Origin: Bergeyella porcorum
GTDB taxonomy: Bacteria; Bacteroidota; Bacteroidia; Flavobacteriales; Weeksellaceae
Direction of reading: 5' to 3'
Assembly (NCBI RefSeq): GCF_042427575.1
Contig: NZ_JBHMFD010000020.1
Coordinates: forward strand, 1-43,045
DNA length: 43,045 nucleotides
The position numbers and the translations under genes were made by a program. The notes beneath the pieces were generated by a model. It was not told the DNA's origin and searched no databases. It worked only from the letters and a program-made list of their open reading frames with translations. The first letter of the stretch is position 1, and the number at the start of each line of letters is the position of its first letter. Positions 31,476 to 40,783 of the stretch are shown piece by piece.

Positions 31476-31483
31476 TACCTTTG
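31476..31483 (+). promoter_or_regulatory. -7 promoter box before the export genes
   Basis: TACCTTTG, 15 bp upstream of the wza-like start. It suggests that the export pair has its own promoter. Confidence 0.5.
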
Positions 31484-31497
31484 TATAAATTTTCTGA

Positions 31498-32391
31498 ATG
31501 ATGAAACACCTAAAATTTATTTATTTTCTATCAGTGCTATCTATTCTTACTTCTTGTCTTACATCTAAGGAAGTAAGGTATCTTCAGCCGAGTGAGAGCC
31601 TTGTAATTAATGAGGAAGGCTTGGTGCCATACAATCAAGAGGAATACAGAGTAACTAAAAATGATATATTTAACCTTAATATAATCACAACACCTAAGGG
31701 AGATGCTGCACAGTTCTACTCTTCATACAACGCTACAGGTGGAGAAACTGCGACAGGAGCAGGAAGAAATAGCAATGCTGCAGGAGGGGGAGGAAATACA
31801 GGAGCCAATGCAGGTTCTGGGGGATTGGCAATGGTCTCTGGAAATCTTAATTTCTACTTCAATGGCATTCGCGTGGATGCTAAAGGGGATATCAATGTAT
31901 TTGGTGTAGGGTATATAAAAGCGGAGGGAAGAACCATCAATGAAATTCAGAATGAAATACAAGAACATGTGAATACCAATTTCTTGGAAGGAAAATCCGA
32001 AGTTAGGCTTAACTTAGATGGGATTAATTACTATATACTAGGAGATATCGAAACCACAGAGATGACAGGGGCTAAAAAATCTTATACCAACTCTCTAAAT
32101 ATAATGGAAGCTATTGCCCAAAATGGAGGACTCAATAGAACTGTGGATAGGAAGAATGTTATCCTCCAAAGAAGATATCCAGAAGGGATAAAAACTGTGA
32201 GGCTAGACCTTACGAGGGAAGATATAATGAATTCTCAATACTATTGGATACAAAATGGAGATCTAATTTATCTTAATACAAGAGCTAAGAGTTTCAACGG
32301 ATTTGGAAAAGATCCAGTACAGACTATTACATCTAGTGTAACTCTGCTTACCACAGCTTTGTCTATCTATTTATTAATTACAAGATTATAA
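31498..32391 (+). CDS. Wza-like polysaccharide export lipoprotein
   Basis: 297 residues. A lipoprotein signal with Cys at residue 20 (SVLSILTSCLTSKEVRY) is followed by the polysaccharide-export (PES) domain (VTKNDIFNLNIITTPKGDAA) and an SLBB domain (NYYILGDIETTEMTGA). It forms the outer-membrane export pore. A Gly/Ala/Asn-rich loop of about 30 residues (around 82-115: TGGETATGAGRNSNAAGGGG) interrupts the PES region. The C-terminal helix (TSSVTLLTTALSIYLLI) resembles the membrane-spanning helix of Wza. The last base of its stop is the first base of the next ATG (TAATG). Confidence 0.92.
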   Translation: MMKHLKFIYFLSVLSILTSCLTSKEVRYLQPSESLVINEEGLVPYNQEEYRVTKNDIFNLNIITTPKGDAAQFYSSYNATGGETATGAGRNSNAAGGGGNTGANAGSGGLAMVSGNLNFYFNGIRVDAKGDINVFGVGYIKAEGRTINEIQNEIQEHVNTNFLEGKSEVRLNLDGINYYILGDIETTEMTGAKKSYTNSLNIMEAIAQNGGLNRTVDRKNVILQRRYPEGIKTVRLDLTREDIMNSQYYWIQNGDLIYLNTRAKSFNGFGKDPVQTITSSVTLLTTALSIYLLITRL

Positions 32392-34877
32392 TGATTCCTA
32401 ATAAACAAACAAATAATAACATTACAGTCTCTGAGAAGGAGAAACAAGAAAGTTTCGCTTTTTTTGATCCGATTCATTTTATAAAGAGAATTACTAAAAA
32501 TTGGTATTGGTTTGTCCTAATGGGGGTACTAGGGTATGCCATATCTTATGCCTATAGTAGATGGTATGCTCAGAGGATTTATGCTTCTACATTATCACTT
32601 AGTATTTCTAAAAATACCTCTAGTTATTTTACACCAAATCAATCTATTAACTTTATTTGGGGACAATCTGGAAATCAAGATGGATTGTATTTGAAAAAGA
32701 TTCTTCTTTCTAGAAGTCACAATGAATATCTGGTAAGAGAATTAGATTTATTTGTAAATTATTCTGCCAAAGGTGTTTTTAAATCTACTTATTTGGATAA
32801 GGAAGATTTGCCAGCTTTTGTAGAAATTGACAAGAACCATTTGCAACAGGTAGGCTATACCGTAAAATTAGTGTCAAAAGGTAATGGAAAGTATGAAGTA
32901 ATACACCCGCAAGAGGGGCAGGGTACTTATCTATATAATTATCAGACGGAATCTTTTGAAACTATTCCCGCTTATGAGAAACCATCGGATAAAATCATTG
33001 GTATTGGACAGTGGTACACTTCTCCCAATTTGAAATTCCGATTGGTGAATAATCCTAACGGAATCAGTTTAGATAATTTTCAGTTTAATCTATCTACTGT
33101 AGATCAATCTGTAAGAAGTATAGTAGGCTCTATTTCGGTAGATTTTGATGAAGAGCTTCCTACTATTATGAATATTACTAAGAAAGGATATAACCTGAAC
33201 GGAACCGTTAATTTCCTAAATTCAACTGTTGAGAAGTTGATTGAAAAAAGAGAATTGGATAAAGGTATTGTAGATAAAAATACTCAAAAGTTCGTAGTAG
33301 AGCAATTGGCAGTTTTAGAAAAAAAGTTAGATTCAGCTGGTAATGTTTTAAATGATATAAAAGTAACGGAAGGTCTCTTTGATATAGAAAATAAAGATGT
33401 TAATGCTTTAAAGGAAATCACAGATTTAGAAACGAAAAAAGCAGAGATTCTTACCAAAGTAAGTTATCTTAACTCTATTAGTAAGAGTATTTCTTCATCC
33501 AATTTGGACAATATTATAAATCTTGATGCGGCAGGTATCTCTGACGGAAACTTTACGACAACTATGTCCGAGCTGAAACTGCTTTATGAGAAGAGAAGGG
33601 AGTTGGCTAAAATCTACACCCCTCACTCCGAGCCTATGGTGGATATCAATAGACTGATTCAAGAGGCAAAAAAAACGTCTAAAGGAGGGCTTAATAGATA
33701 TTTTTCAGCTTATCAAAATGAAATAGATAAGATTAATGAAAAAATTAGAAAAGCAGAAAATGGATTGGTAGGACTTCCAGAAAAACAAAGAAGATACCTA
33801 GATGCAGAGCGGGGTTACAAGATGATAGAAGCAACATATAGTGCTCTTTTAACGCAAAAAAATGATGCTCAAATCAAAATAGCGGCTAAGACTAATAGCG
33901 ATTTGTCCATCATAGACCCTGCAAAAAACCTTGGGCAAGGTCCTATAGCACCAGATGTGAGAAAAACTCAGATATTGATAATCTTTGGATTATTAATGGT
34001 TCCTTTAATTATATTACTATTGGTAGAGCTATTGGATAATAAGATTAGAAATATCAAGGAACTAGTATCGGTTACTAAAATCCCATTACTGGGCGTTATT
34101 GGTAGAAATAATCACGAGAACAATCTTACGGTTATCCAGCAACCAAAATCTTCTGTTTCAGAGGCATTCCGTGGAGTGAGGGCTAGTATGAGATTTCTTT
34201 ACGAAGAAGATGGAAAAGGAAAAGTTATCTTGGTAACTTCATCCATTGGTGGGGAAGGGAAAACCTATAACTCTATCAATATTGCTTCTGTACTAGCATT
34301 AAGTGGAAAGAAAACCATTCTACTTGGAATGGATTTGAGAAAACCGAAAATATTTGGAGACTTTAATATTAATAATAAATTCGGATTGTCCAATTACCTT
34401 GCAGGGGAATCTGAATTTGAAGAAGTAGTTAATACAACTCATATTCCAACATTAGATGTTGCTACATCTGGGCCTATTCCGCCGAATCCATCAGAGTTAT
34501 TGATGAGTCAGAGGAATATAGACCTCATTAAGCAATTGAAGGAAGAATATGACTTTGTAGTGATAGACTCTCCACCAGTTGGTTTGGTAGCGGATTCATT
34601 TGAACTAATGAAATACACCGATGCCAATGTATATGTGGTACGCCACGAATATACAGAAAAGCATATGCTGAAAATGATTTTAGATAAATATCATAGTCAG
34701 GAAGTGAAACATCTCGGCTTGGTGTATAATGATTACAATACACAGCAAGGCTATGGCTATGGTTACGGCTACGGCTATGGTTATGGCTACGGTTATTTTG
34801 ATGAAGATGTTAACTATGAAGAACCATTCTTGATTAGATTAAGAAATAAAGTTAAACAACTTTTTGGAAAGAAATAA
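32391..34877 (+). CDS. Wzc-like polysaccharide co-polymerase and bacterial tyrosine kinase
   Basis: 828 residues. Wzz/chain-length domain with TM1 at about 38-57 and TM2 at about 525-545, with a long periplasmic coiled-coil region between. The cytoplasmic BY-kinase has Walker A SSIGGEGKTYNS (about 615-625), Walker A' LLGMDLRKP and Walker B FVVIDSPP. The C-terminus carries eight GY dipeptides (about 786-801), then FDEDVNYEEP: the tyrosine cluster that is autophosphorylated to control polymer export. Translational coupling with the Wza-like gene fits their known complex. A strong terminator ends the cluster. Confidence 0.95.
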   Translation: MIPNKQTNNNITVSEKEKQESFAFFDPIHFIKRITKNWYWFVLMGVLGYAISYAYSRWYAQRIYASTLSLSISKNTSSYFTPNQSINFIWGQSGNQDGLYLKKILLSRSHNEYLVRELDLFVNYSAKGVFKSTYLDKEDLPAFVEIDKNHLQQVGYTVKLVSKGNGKYEVIHPQEGQGTYLYNYQTESFETIPAYEKPSDKIIGIGQWYTSPNLKFRLVNNPNGISLDNFQFNLSTVDQSVRSIVGSISVDFDEELPTIMNITKKGYNLNGTVNFLNSTVEKLIEKRELDKGIVDKNTQKFVVEQLAVLEKKLDSAGNVLNDIKVTEGLFDIENKDVNALKEITDLETKKAEILTKVSYLNSISKSISSSNLDNIINLDAAGISDGNFTTTMSELKLLYEKRRELAKIYTPHSEPMVDINRLIQEAKKTSKGGLNRYFSAYQNEIDKINEKIRKAENGLVGLPEKQRRYLDAERGYKMIEATYSALLTQKNDAQIKIAAKTNSDLSIIDPAKNLGQGPIAPDVRKTQILIIFGLLMVPLIILLLVELLDNKIRNIKELVSVTKIPLLGVIGRNNHENNLTVIQQPKSSVSEAFRGVRASMRFLYEEDGKGKVILVTSSIGGEGKTYNSINIASVLALSGKKTILLGMDLRKPKIFGDFNINNKFGLSNYLAGESEFEEVVNTTHIPTLDVATSGPIPPNPSELLMSQRNIDLIKQLKEEYDFVVIDSPPVGLVADSFELMKYTDANVYVVRHEYTEKHMLKMILDKYHSQEVKHLGLVYNDYNTQQGYGYGYGYGYGYGYGYFDEDVNYEEPFLIRLRNKVKQLFGKK

Positions 34878-34883
34878 TTCCTT

Positions 34884-34917
34884 AAAAGCCTTCTCCCTAT
34901 GCAGAGAAGGCTTTTTG
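34884..34917 (+). terminator. Terminator of the exopolysaccharide cluster
   Basis: Stem AAAAGCCTTCTC / GAGAAGGCTTTTT with an 8-base loop and T run. Confidence 0.9.
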
Positions 34918-35009
34918 GTAGATAATAAGTTTAAGTATAAGGAATGAATGTAACCGAAATTATCAGCCGGCGTATGAAAAAACAAGTGCATTTTTAAGTA
35001 TAGAATGAA

Positions 35010-35115
35010 ACTTCACTTCCTTTCATTAGAAAGCAGGCGAGGTTTTGGGCAAAAGCAGGCGTGCTTTTAGGTGAAAGCAGGCGAGGTTTTTAGTAAAAGC
35101 AGGCGTGCTTTTTCT
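35010..35115. repeat. 22-bp tandem repeat array before the porG-like gene
   Basis: AGCAGGCG begins at 35032, 35054, 35076 and 35098, exactly 22 bp apart. Copies alternate between AGCAGGCGAGGTTTT and AGCAGGCGTGCTTTT, so the higher-order period is 44 bp. A degenerate unit (AACAAGTGCATTTTT) may precede at about 34980. The rest of the 34918-35357 gap holds nothing else I can name. Confidence 0.85.
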
Positions 35116-35357
35116 AATCAAAAAGGTAATGATTTATAATATTCTTACTATGTTATGAGAATCAGTAGGTTATGTTTTGTTTGGGGTGGAGTTTGTTGAG
35201 CCACTATGGCATTTGGTATGATGAGAAAGTAAAATCACTTTCCTAATAAGAAAACTTACCAAAATAATATTCTTAAGATTTCGTTCTTTAAGCAATTTTA
35301 TAAATCTTTATTCTTATTTAACTATTTTTTATGAATTTTTTTAAGGCAAAAATGTTT

Positions 35358-35365
35358 TATATTTG
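35358..35365 (+). promoter_or_regulatory. -7 promoter box of the porG-like gene
   Basis: TATATTTG, 11 bp before the ATG at 35376. It excludes the in-frame ATG at 35331. Confidence 0.6.
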
Positions 35366-35375
35366 CACCAACTTT

Positions 35376-36290
35376 ATGGAAAACAACTCGCTTCATACAA
35401 TCTTTGTTCAGAAAAGCATTCAGATGGTGCTTTGTATTCTGATGTTCACTTGGCTTGGAGCACAGCGGCACGAGATAGGAATCAAACTGGGGGGTAATAG
35501 TTTGGTAGGCGATATTGGTAGAACTAATTATATCTTGCAAAAGCCTTTTACCCATTCTTTCTCTGAGCACGGTGTGCCTGTCTATGTGGGAGCAATGTAT
35601 AGATTGAACTTCAACCCTCATCAGACCCTTCGTTTCGACTTGGGCTATGGTAGCATTCAGTTTGATGATGCCTACGCTAAAGAAACCTATCGCAGACAGA
35701 GAGAATTGAGAGGAACCAATTCTGGCGTGGAAGTCAATGCCTTGTTTGAGTATAATTTTCTTCCTGTAAATAATGAGCAAAAAGCAATGCTAAGCCCTTA
35801 TATCTTTGGGGGAATTGGCGGTGTATTTTATAGTGTAAGAAGAATAACCTTTGCTAATGACTTTAATAGAGATGCTTCGGGAAATGCTTTAGTCCCCTCT
35901 ACAGCGGATGATTTTACCACAACGCCAGAGCGTACCTACGCTAATAAACTAACATTGGCAGTGCCTTTTGGAGTAGGATTAAAGTACAAATTTAATTACA
36001 ATTGGGCTCTTTCTGGTGAGCTGATGTTCAAGCCTACATTCTCAGATGGAATAGATTATAGTACCATTAACAATAGTGATGTAAGACTTACCTATAATAG
36101 AGATATTACCAATTCTAATACCAATCGCTCTCTGCTCCAAGAAGACCCCTATATTGCTGTTGCCAGAGAGAGGGCAGATACTTATGTAAGCGAAAACACC
36201 TACGGTAATACCAATTCCAAAGACTGGATTAATAGCGTTACTCTTAGTTTAACCTATTCTTTCGGGAGACCACCGTGCTATTGTGATTAA
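35376..36290 (+). CDS. PorG-like outer-membrane protein (DUF6089 family)
   Basis: 304 residues from MENNSLHTIFVQKS. A hydrophobic signal (MVLCILMFTWLGAQ) is followed by a beta-barrel protein with the family's GIKLGGNSLVGDIGRTNYIL start, LSPYIFGGIGGVFYS and the LTLSYTFGRPPCYCD-type C-terminus. PorG-type proteins are outer-membrane components associated with type IX secretion. The position just upstream of uppS-bamA is the usual flavobacterial order. The start is set by the promoter box at 35358. A shorter start at 35421 would leave a signal peptide lacking a basic N-region. Confidence 0.82.
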   Translation: MENNSLHTIFVQKSIQMVLCILMFTWLGAQRHEIGIKLGGNSLVGDIGRTNYILQKPFTHSFSEHGVPVYVGAMYRLNFNPHQTLRFDLGYGSIQFDDAYAKETYRRQRELRGTNSGVEVNALFEYNFLPVNNEQKAMLSPYIFGGIGGVFYSVRRITFANDFNRDASGNALVPSTADDFTTTPERTYANKLTLAVPFGVGLKYKFNYNWALSGELMFKPTFSDGIDYSTINNSDVRLTYNRDITNSNTNRSLLQEDPYIAVARERADTYVSENTYGNTNSKDWINSVTLSLTYSFGRPPCYCD

Positions 36291-36296
36291 TAAAAT

Positions 36297-37043
36297 ATGA
36301 GCTATAAAGAAGACATAAACATTCAGAATCTACCCCAGCACGTTGCCATCATTATGGATGGGAACGGAAGATGGGCGAAATCCCGAGGGGAGGAGAGAAC
36401 CTATGGACATAGAAACGCTATCCAAGCGGTGAGAGACGCCATCAATGCGTGCAATGAAATCCATATCCCTTACCTTACCCTATATACTTTTTCTTCAGAA
36501 AACTGGAATAGACCAAAAGATGAGGTAGATACCCTGATGTCGCTGCTCTCAGAGACCTTACTGAAAGAGGCGGAAGAAATCTATACCAAAGGGCTTAGAA
36601 TGCACGTGATAGGGGATATAGATTCTTTACCAGAGTTGGTAAGAGACCAACTGAACAATCTGATAGACCTCACCAAGCATAATACCAAAGGTAACCTAAT
36701 TTTAGCCCTTAGCTATGGCTCACAAAAGGAAATCCTTAGTGCCGTGAAACAAATCAGCCAAAAAGTAAAAGCGGGAGAGCTGGATGCAGATGCCATAGAT
36801 GAAGCCGTTTTTGAACAGCATCTTTACACTAAAGACTTTCCACCAGTGGACTTGATGATAAGAACCAGTGGAGAGATTAGAATCAGTAATTTTTTACTCT
36901 GGCAAATAGCCTATGCAGAGCTTCAGTTTTTAGATATCCTTTGGCCAGATTTCAATAAAGAGGTTTTCTTCAAATGTATTGTAGATTACCAAAATAAAGA
37001 ACGCCGATATGGCAAAACGAGCGAACAGCTCCAAGAGAATTAA
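36297..37043 (+). CDS. uppS: Undecaprenyl diphosphate synthase (isoprenyl transferase)
   Basis: 248 residues. Makes the C55 lipid carrier by cis-condensation of isopentenyl diphosphate on farnesyl diphosphate. The conserved start VAIIMDGNGRWAKSRG has the catalytic Asp at residue 21. YLTLYTFSSENWNRP and the C-terminal LMIRTSGEIRISNFLLWQIA signature are intact. It starts seven bases after the porG-like stop and 31 bp before bamA, in an envelope operon. Its product serves both peptidoglycan and the polysaccharide cluster upstream. Confidence 0.97.
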   Translation: MSYKEDINIQNLPQHVAIIMDGNGRWAKSRGEERTYGHRNAIQAVRDAINACNEIHIPYLTLYTFSSENWNRPKDEVDTLMSLLSETLLKEAEEIYTKGLRMHVIGDIDSLPELVRDQLNNLIDLTKHNTKGNLILALSYGSQKEILSAVKQISQKVKAGELDADAIDEAVFEQHLYTKDFPPVDLMIRTSGEIRISNFLLWQIAYAELQFLDILWPDFNKEVFFKCIVDYQNKERRYGKTSEQLQEN

Positions 37044-37074
37044 TAAAAGTTTAGAAACTTACGATATTTAGACA

Positions 37075-39624
37075 ATGAAATTAAAATTCATACCCATTGT
37101 GATGTTTGCAGCCTCGGCATATTTCTATGCTCAGGAAACACCAGTACCTACGAATGTACCAGAGGCTACCACTGCCGCGATGCAAAACCAGCCCGGAACC
37201 TACATCCTCAAAGACATCGTGATAGATGGCGTGAAAAAATATTCACCCGCTCAGGTGATGAGATTTTCAGGACTTACCAAAAATGAAAAAGTGGAAATCC
37301 CTGGAATGAAAATCAGCAATGCCATCAAAAAACTATGGGAGCAAAATGCATTCTCCGTAGTAGAGGTATATGTGGAAAGCATAGAAGGAGAACAGGTGGT
37401 GCTCAGATTTCGCTTAGAGGATTTGAAAGACTTAGGTGAGGTAAAGTTCACAGGAAAGGGAATGAATAAAAGTAAGCAGGAAAAACTGGTAAAAGATAAC
37501 AACCTAAAACCAGGAACTAAAATTACCAATGACCTGCGGGCTTCTCTCCAATCTAAAATCCCACAAGATTACATCAAAAAAGGATTTGCTGATGCCAAAA
37601 TTTCTATCCAAGAAAAAGCTAATGGCAATGACCCCAATATGATAGATTGGACCATAGAGGTAGATAAAGGAAAACGCATCAAGATAGACCGTATCGCGTT
37701 TGAAGGAAATCATTCCGTTTCTTCGGGAAAACTGAAAAAGAAAGGGTTTAAAGAGACCAAACAAAAACGATTTGGTATTGGTGGGATATTAAAGCCATCT
37801 CGCTTTGTGAAAGAAAAATACGAGGAAGACAAGCGTAATCTGATTAATTATTATCAGTCCTTAGGATTTAGAGATGCGGCTATTGTTTCAGATTCGGTGT
37901 GGAGAAATCCTAAAAACAATTACGAAATCAATGTAAAACTGAACGAAGGTAAAAAATATTACATTGGTGATATTACTTTCTTGGGAAATACCAGCTATTC
38001 TACTGAGGTATTACATAAATTATTGGGTTATAAAAAAGGCGATATCTATGATGCCGTAGGGTTTAATAAGAAAGTGGGCGAAGATGGTGGTAAGGAAGAT
38101 GACTCGGATATCAAATCCCTTTATCTGAACAATGGTTACCTCTTCTCGCAAGTAACACCAGTGGAAAAATCTGTAGTGGGAGATTCTATTAATTTGGAAA
38201 TCAGAATCAATGAAGGAGAGAAAGCAGCTTGGAATAGAATTACTTGGTCTGGAAATACCACTACACACGACCACGTTATCCTCAGGTCTTTAGAAACCAA
38301 ACCAGGGGAACTGTTTTCCAAATCCTCTATCAAAAGAACTTACTTTACCTTGGCAGGGCTTAGCTATTTTGACCCTCAGCAGATAGGGCAAGATGTACAG
38401 CCTAATCCGCAAGATAATACAGTGAACCTCCATTGGACAGTGGTAGAGAAAGGCTCTTCTCAAGTACAGCTTCAGGCAGGATACGGAGGAAACTCTTTTA
38501 TAGGAACTTTGGGATTAACTTTCAACAACTTTTCCCTAAGAAATTTCTTGAAGTTTAAAGACTTTAGACCTGTACCACAAGGAGATGGGCAGACCTTCTC
38601 TATCCAAGCACAAGCAGGGCAGTTTTTCCAAAATTATGGTATCAATTTTGTGGAGCCTTGGCTATTTGGAAGCAAACCTACGGCACTTTCTGTAGGAGCC
38701 AACTATTCTAAGGTAAATTATAAAGACCAATACGGAGCTGATATGAAACTAGACATACTCTCTCTTACAGCGGGGCTTAATAGGAGATTGAGCTGGCCAG
38801 ATGATTGGTTCTCGCTTTACACGGGAGTTCAGTATCAGAGTTATAAGTTTCAGAACTATCCATTCCAATTTGGAGATACTACGGAAAACTACGGCTCGGC
38901 AAAAAACTTCTCCTTCAATGTAGCATTGAGTAGAAACTCCGCAGGTTTTGACCCAATATTCCCTACCACGGGGTCTAATTTGGAAGCCTCAGTGAAATTC
39001 ACGCCACCATATTCTTTGTGGAATAAAAAAGATTACTCTACAATGAAACCTACGGATAAATATGAGTGGATGGAGTTTTACAAAGTGAAGTTCAAGGCAG
39101 ATACCTACAATACAGTAATAGGAAAATTAGTCCTAAGAACTACTGCGGAGATGGGCTTTATGAGTGGTTATAACAAGGAGCTGGGAGCACCACCATTTGA
39201 GAGATTCTATATGGGAGGTACGGGCCTCTTTGGAGGTAGGTTTGATGGTAGAGAGCTTATCCCACTTCGTGGATATGAGAATGCCTCACAAACGGGATAC
39301 ACTTCTGGTACGCCATACGATATTACCCCTTACGGAGGAGCTACCATTTACAATAGATTTGCTGCAGAGCTAAGGTACCCTATCTCTATGAATCAAACGG
39401 CTAAAATCTATGCATTGACTTTTGCAGAAGGTGGTAATGCGTGGAACTCTTGGGGTTCTTATAATCCATTCCAGCTAAGACGCTCTGTTGGTCTGGGGAT
39501 TAGAGTTTATATGGGGGCTTTTGGGCTTATCGGGTTTGATTTTGCTTATGGCTTCGATAGCACTCTTGGCTCTAGCGAACCATCTGGATGGAAAACACAC
39601 TTCTTAATGAACCAAACATTATAA
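37075..39624 (+). CDS. bamA: BamA, outer-membrane protein assembly factor
   Basis: 849 residues: a signal peptide (KLKFIPIVMFAASAYFYAQ), five POTRA domains over about residues 45-450 (for example DIVIDGVKKYSPAQVMRFSG; KIDRIAFEGNHSVSSGKLKK; YIGDITFLGNTSYSTEVLHK) and a C-terminal Omp85 barrel (VQLQAGYGGNSFIGTLGLTF ...). The VRGF-type loop appears as LIPLRGYEN. It inserts beta-barrel proteins into the outer membrane. It lies directly upstream of two OmpH/Skp chaperone genes, the conserved order. Confidence 0.97.
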   Translation: MKLKFIPIVMFAASAYFYAQETPVPTNVPEATTAAMQNQPGTYILKDIVIDGVKKYSPAQVMRFSGLTKNEKVEIPGMKISNAIKKLWEQNAFSVVEVYVESIEGEQVVLRFRLEDLKDLGEVKFTGKGMNKSKQEKLVKDNNLKPGTKITNDLRASLQSKIPQDYIKKGFADAKISIQEKANGNDPNMIDWTIEVDKGKRIKIDRIAFEGNHSVSSGKLKKKGFKETKQKRFGIGGILKPSRFVKEKYEEDKRNLINYYQSLGFRDAAIVSDSVWRNPKNNYEINVKLNEGKKYYIGDITFLGNTSYSTEVLHKLLGYKKGDIYDAVGFNKKVGEDGGKEDDSDIKSLYLNNGYLFSQVTPVEKSVVGDSINLEIRINEGEKAAWNRITWSGNTTTHDHVILRSLETKPGELFSKSSIKRTYFTLAGLSYFDPQQIGQDVQPNPQDNTVNLHWTVVEKGSSQVQLQAGYGGNSFIGTLGLTFNNFSLRNFLKFKDFRPVPQGDGQTFSIQAQAGQFFQNYGINFVEPWLFGSKPTALSVGANYSKVNYKDQYGADMKLDILSLTAGLNRRLSWPDDWFSLYTGVQYQSYKFQNYPFQFGDTTENYGSAKNFSFNVALSRNSAGFDPIFPTTGSNLEASVKFTPPYSLWNKKDYSTMKPTDKYEWMEFYKVKFKADTYNTVIGKLVLRTTAEMGFMSGYNKELGAPPFERFYMGGTGLFGGRFDGRELIPLRGYENASQTGYTSGTPYDITPYGGATIYNRFAAELRYPISMNQTAKIYALTFAEGGNAWNSWGSYNPFQLRRSVGLGIRVYMGAFGLIGFDFAYGFDSTLGSSEPSGWKTHFLMNQTL

Positions 39625-39636
39625 TTGCTTACAAGT

Positions 39637-40179
39637 ATGAAAAGTTTTAAATTTGCATTTTTAGTAGTATTTTTGCTTTCAGGGTTTACCTTTGCACAGA
39701 AAATAGGCGTGGTAGATACCAATTATATCCTCTCTAAACTACCTCAGTATAAAGAAGCAGAAGGAAGGCTAAACGCTCAGATTAAGGCGTGGGAAGAGGA
39801 AGTTCAGAAATTGCAATCTGAATATGAAACCAAGAAAACAGCTTTTGAAAATGAGAAAGTTCTCCTTGTAGGCGACCACTACAAGCAAAGAGAACAAGAG
39901 GTACAAGAGTTGGATAAGAAAATAAAAGAATTAATCACCAATCGTTTTGGAACAGATGGAGAATTAACCAAAGTAAGAGCCAATCTTACCAAACCTTTCC
40001 AAGACCAAATATGGAACGCCATTAAAACCGTTTCAGAAAAAAATGCTTTGGGCATAGTTCTTGATAAAAGTAATAACATTAGTGTGCTATTCCTAGAAAA
40101 AAGGTACGACTATACCGATAAGGTCTTAGACTTACTCATCAAGCCAGAAGGAAAAACACCTAATACAAAAAAGAAATAA
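39637..40179 (+). CDS. OmpH/Skp-family periplasmic chaperone (first copy)
   Basis: 180 residues from MKSFKFAFLVVFLLSGFTFA, a signal peptide cleaved before QKIGVVD. The GVVDTNYILSKLPQYKEAEG core and long charged coiled coil (AWEEEVQKLQSEYETKKTAF; EQEVQELDKKIKELITNRFG) are typical of Skp/OmpH, which holds unfolded outer-membrane proteins in the periplasm. It has a longer C-terminal lysine-rich tail than the second copy. It starts 12 bases after the bamA stop. An in-frame TTG at 39625 is rejected. Confidence 0.93.
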   Translation: MKSFKFAFLVVFLLSGFTFAQKIGVVDTNYILSKLPQYKEAEGRLNAQIKAWEEEVQKLQSEYETKKTAFENEKVLLVGDHYKQREQEVQELDKKIKELITNRFGTDGELTKVRANLTKPFQDQIWNAIKTVSEKNALGIVLDKSNNISVLFLEKRYDYTDKVLDLLIKPEGKTPNTKKK

Positions 40180-40220
40180 AAAGATTAACAATTAAAAACA
40201 ATTTAAACTAAAATTCTATT

Positions 40221-40721
40221 ATGAAAAAACTAAGTGTATTATTTACAGCGGTAATGATGTTCGCAGCAGTAGGTGTAGCAAAAGCTCAGAAAGTAGCAAC
40301 TCTAGATGTAGCTGGGATTCTTAACCTAATGCCAGAAAAGAAAAAAGCAGATGAGCAACTATTGGCACTGTCTAATGCTAAGAGAGCAGAGATTGAAAAA
40401 CAAATGAAATCAGCTCAAGAATTATATGCAAAATATGCAGAAGAAGCACCAAAGCAAACTCAACAAGTGAATGAGCAAAGAAATGCAGAATTACAAAAAC
40501 TTCAGCAAAATATCGCTCAGATGGAGCAAGCCGCTCAGAAAGACTTGGGAGAGAAGACAGATGCTGCCTATGCACCAATCGAAAAGAAGTTTAATGATGC
40601 TGTGTCAAAAGTAGCAACTGCTAACGGATGGGAGTTGATCTTTGATGCTAATAACGCTGGACTTATCTACAAAAACGGAGCTGATGCTACCGCAGCTGTG
40701 AAAAAAGAATTAGGGCTTTAA
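40221..40721 (+). CDS. OmpH/Skp-family periplasmic chaperone (second copy)
   Basis: 166 residues. Signal peptide MKKLSVLFTAVMMFAAVGVAKA; mature QKVATLDVAGILNLMPEKKK; a Glu/Lys/Gln-rich coiled coil (IEKQMKSAQELYAKYAEEAP; LQKLQQNIAQMEQAAQKDLG). The C-terminal AYAPIEKKFNDAVSKVATAN segment matches the family. It is a tandem paralogue of the preceding gene, 41 bp downstream, as is common in Bacteroidota. It is followed by a strong terminator, so it ends the porG-like/uppS/bamA/ompH operon. Confidence 0.94.
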   Translation: MKKLSVLFTAVMMFAAVGVAKAQKVATLDVAGILNLMPEKKKADEQLLALSNAKRAEIEKQMKSAQELYAKYAEEAPKQTQQVNEQRNAELQKLQQNIAQMEQAAQKDLGEKTDAAYAPIEKKFNDAVSKVATANGWELIFDANNAGLIYKNGADATAAVKKELGL

Positions 40722-40743
40722 TATTAACAAATATTATCATTCA

Positions 40744-40772
40744 AAACCACTCTTTATTTAGAGTGGTTTTTT
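40744..40772 (+). terminator. Terminator of the bamA-ompH operon
   Basis: Stem AAACCACTCT / AGAGTGGTTT, loop TTATTT, then Ts. Its T run overlaps the promoter of the next gene. Confidence 0.9.
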
Positions 40773-40779
40773 ATTTTTG
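40772..40779 (+). promoter_or_regulatory. -7 promoter box of the thioesterase gene
   Basis: TATTTTTG directly after the terminator stem and five bases before the ATG at 40784. A near-leaderless transcript is implied. Confidence 0.55.
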
Positions 40780-40783
40780 CACA

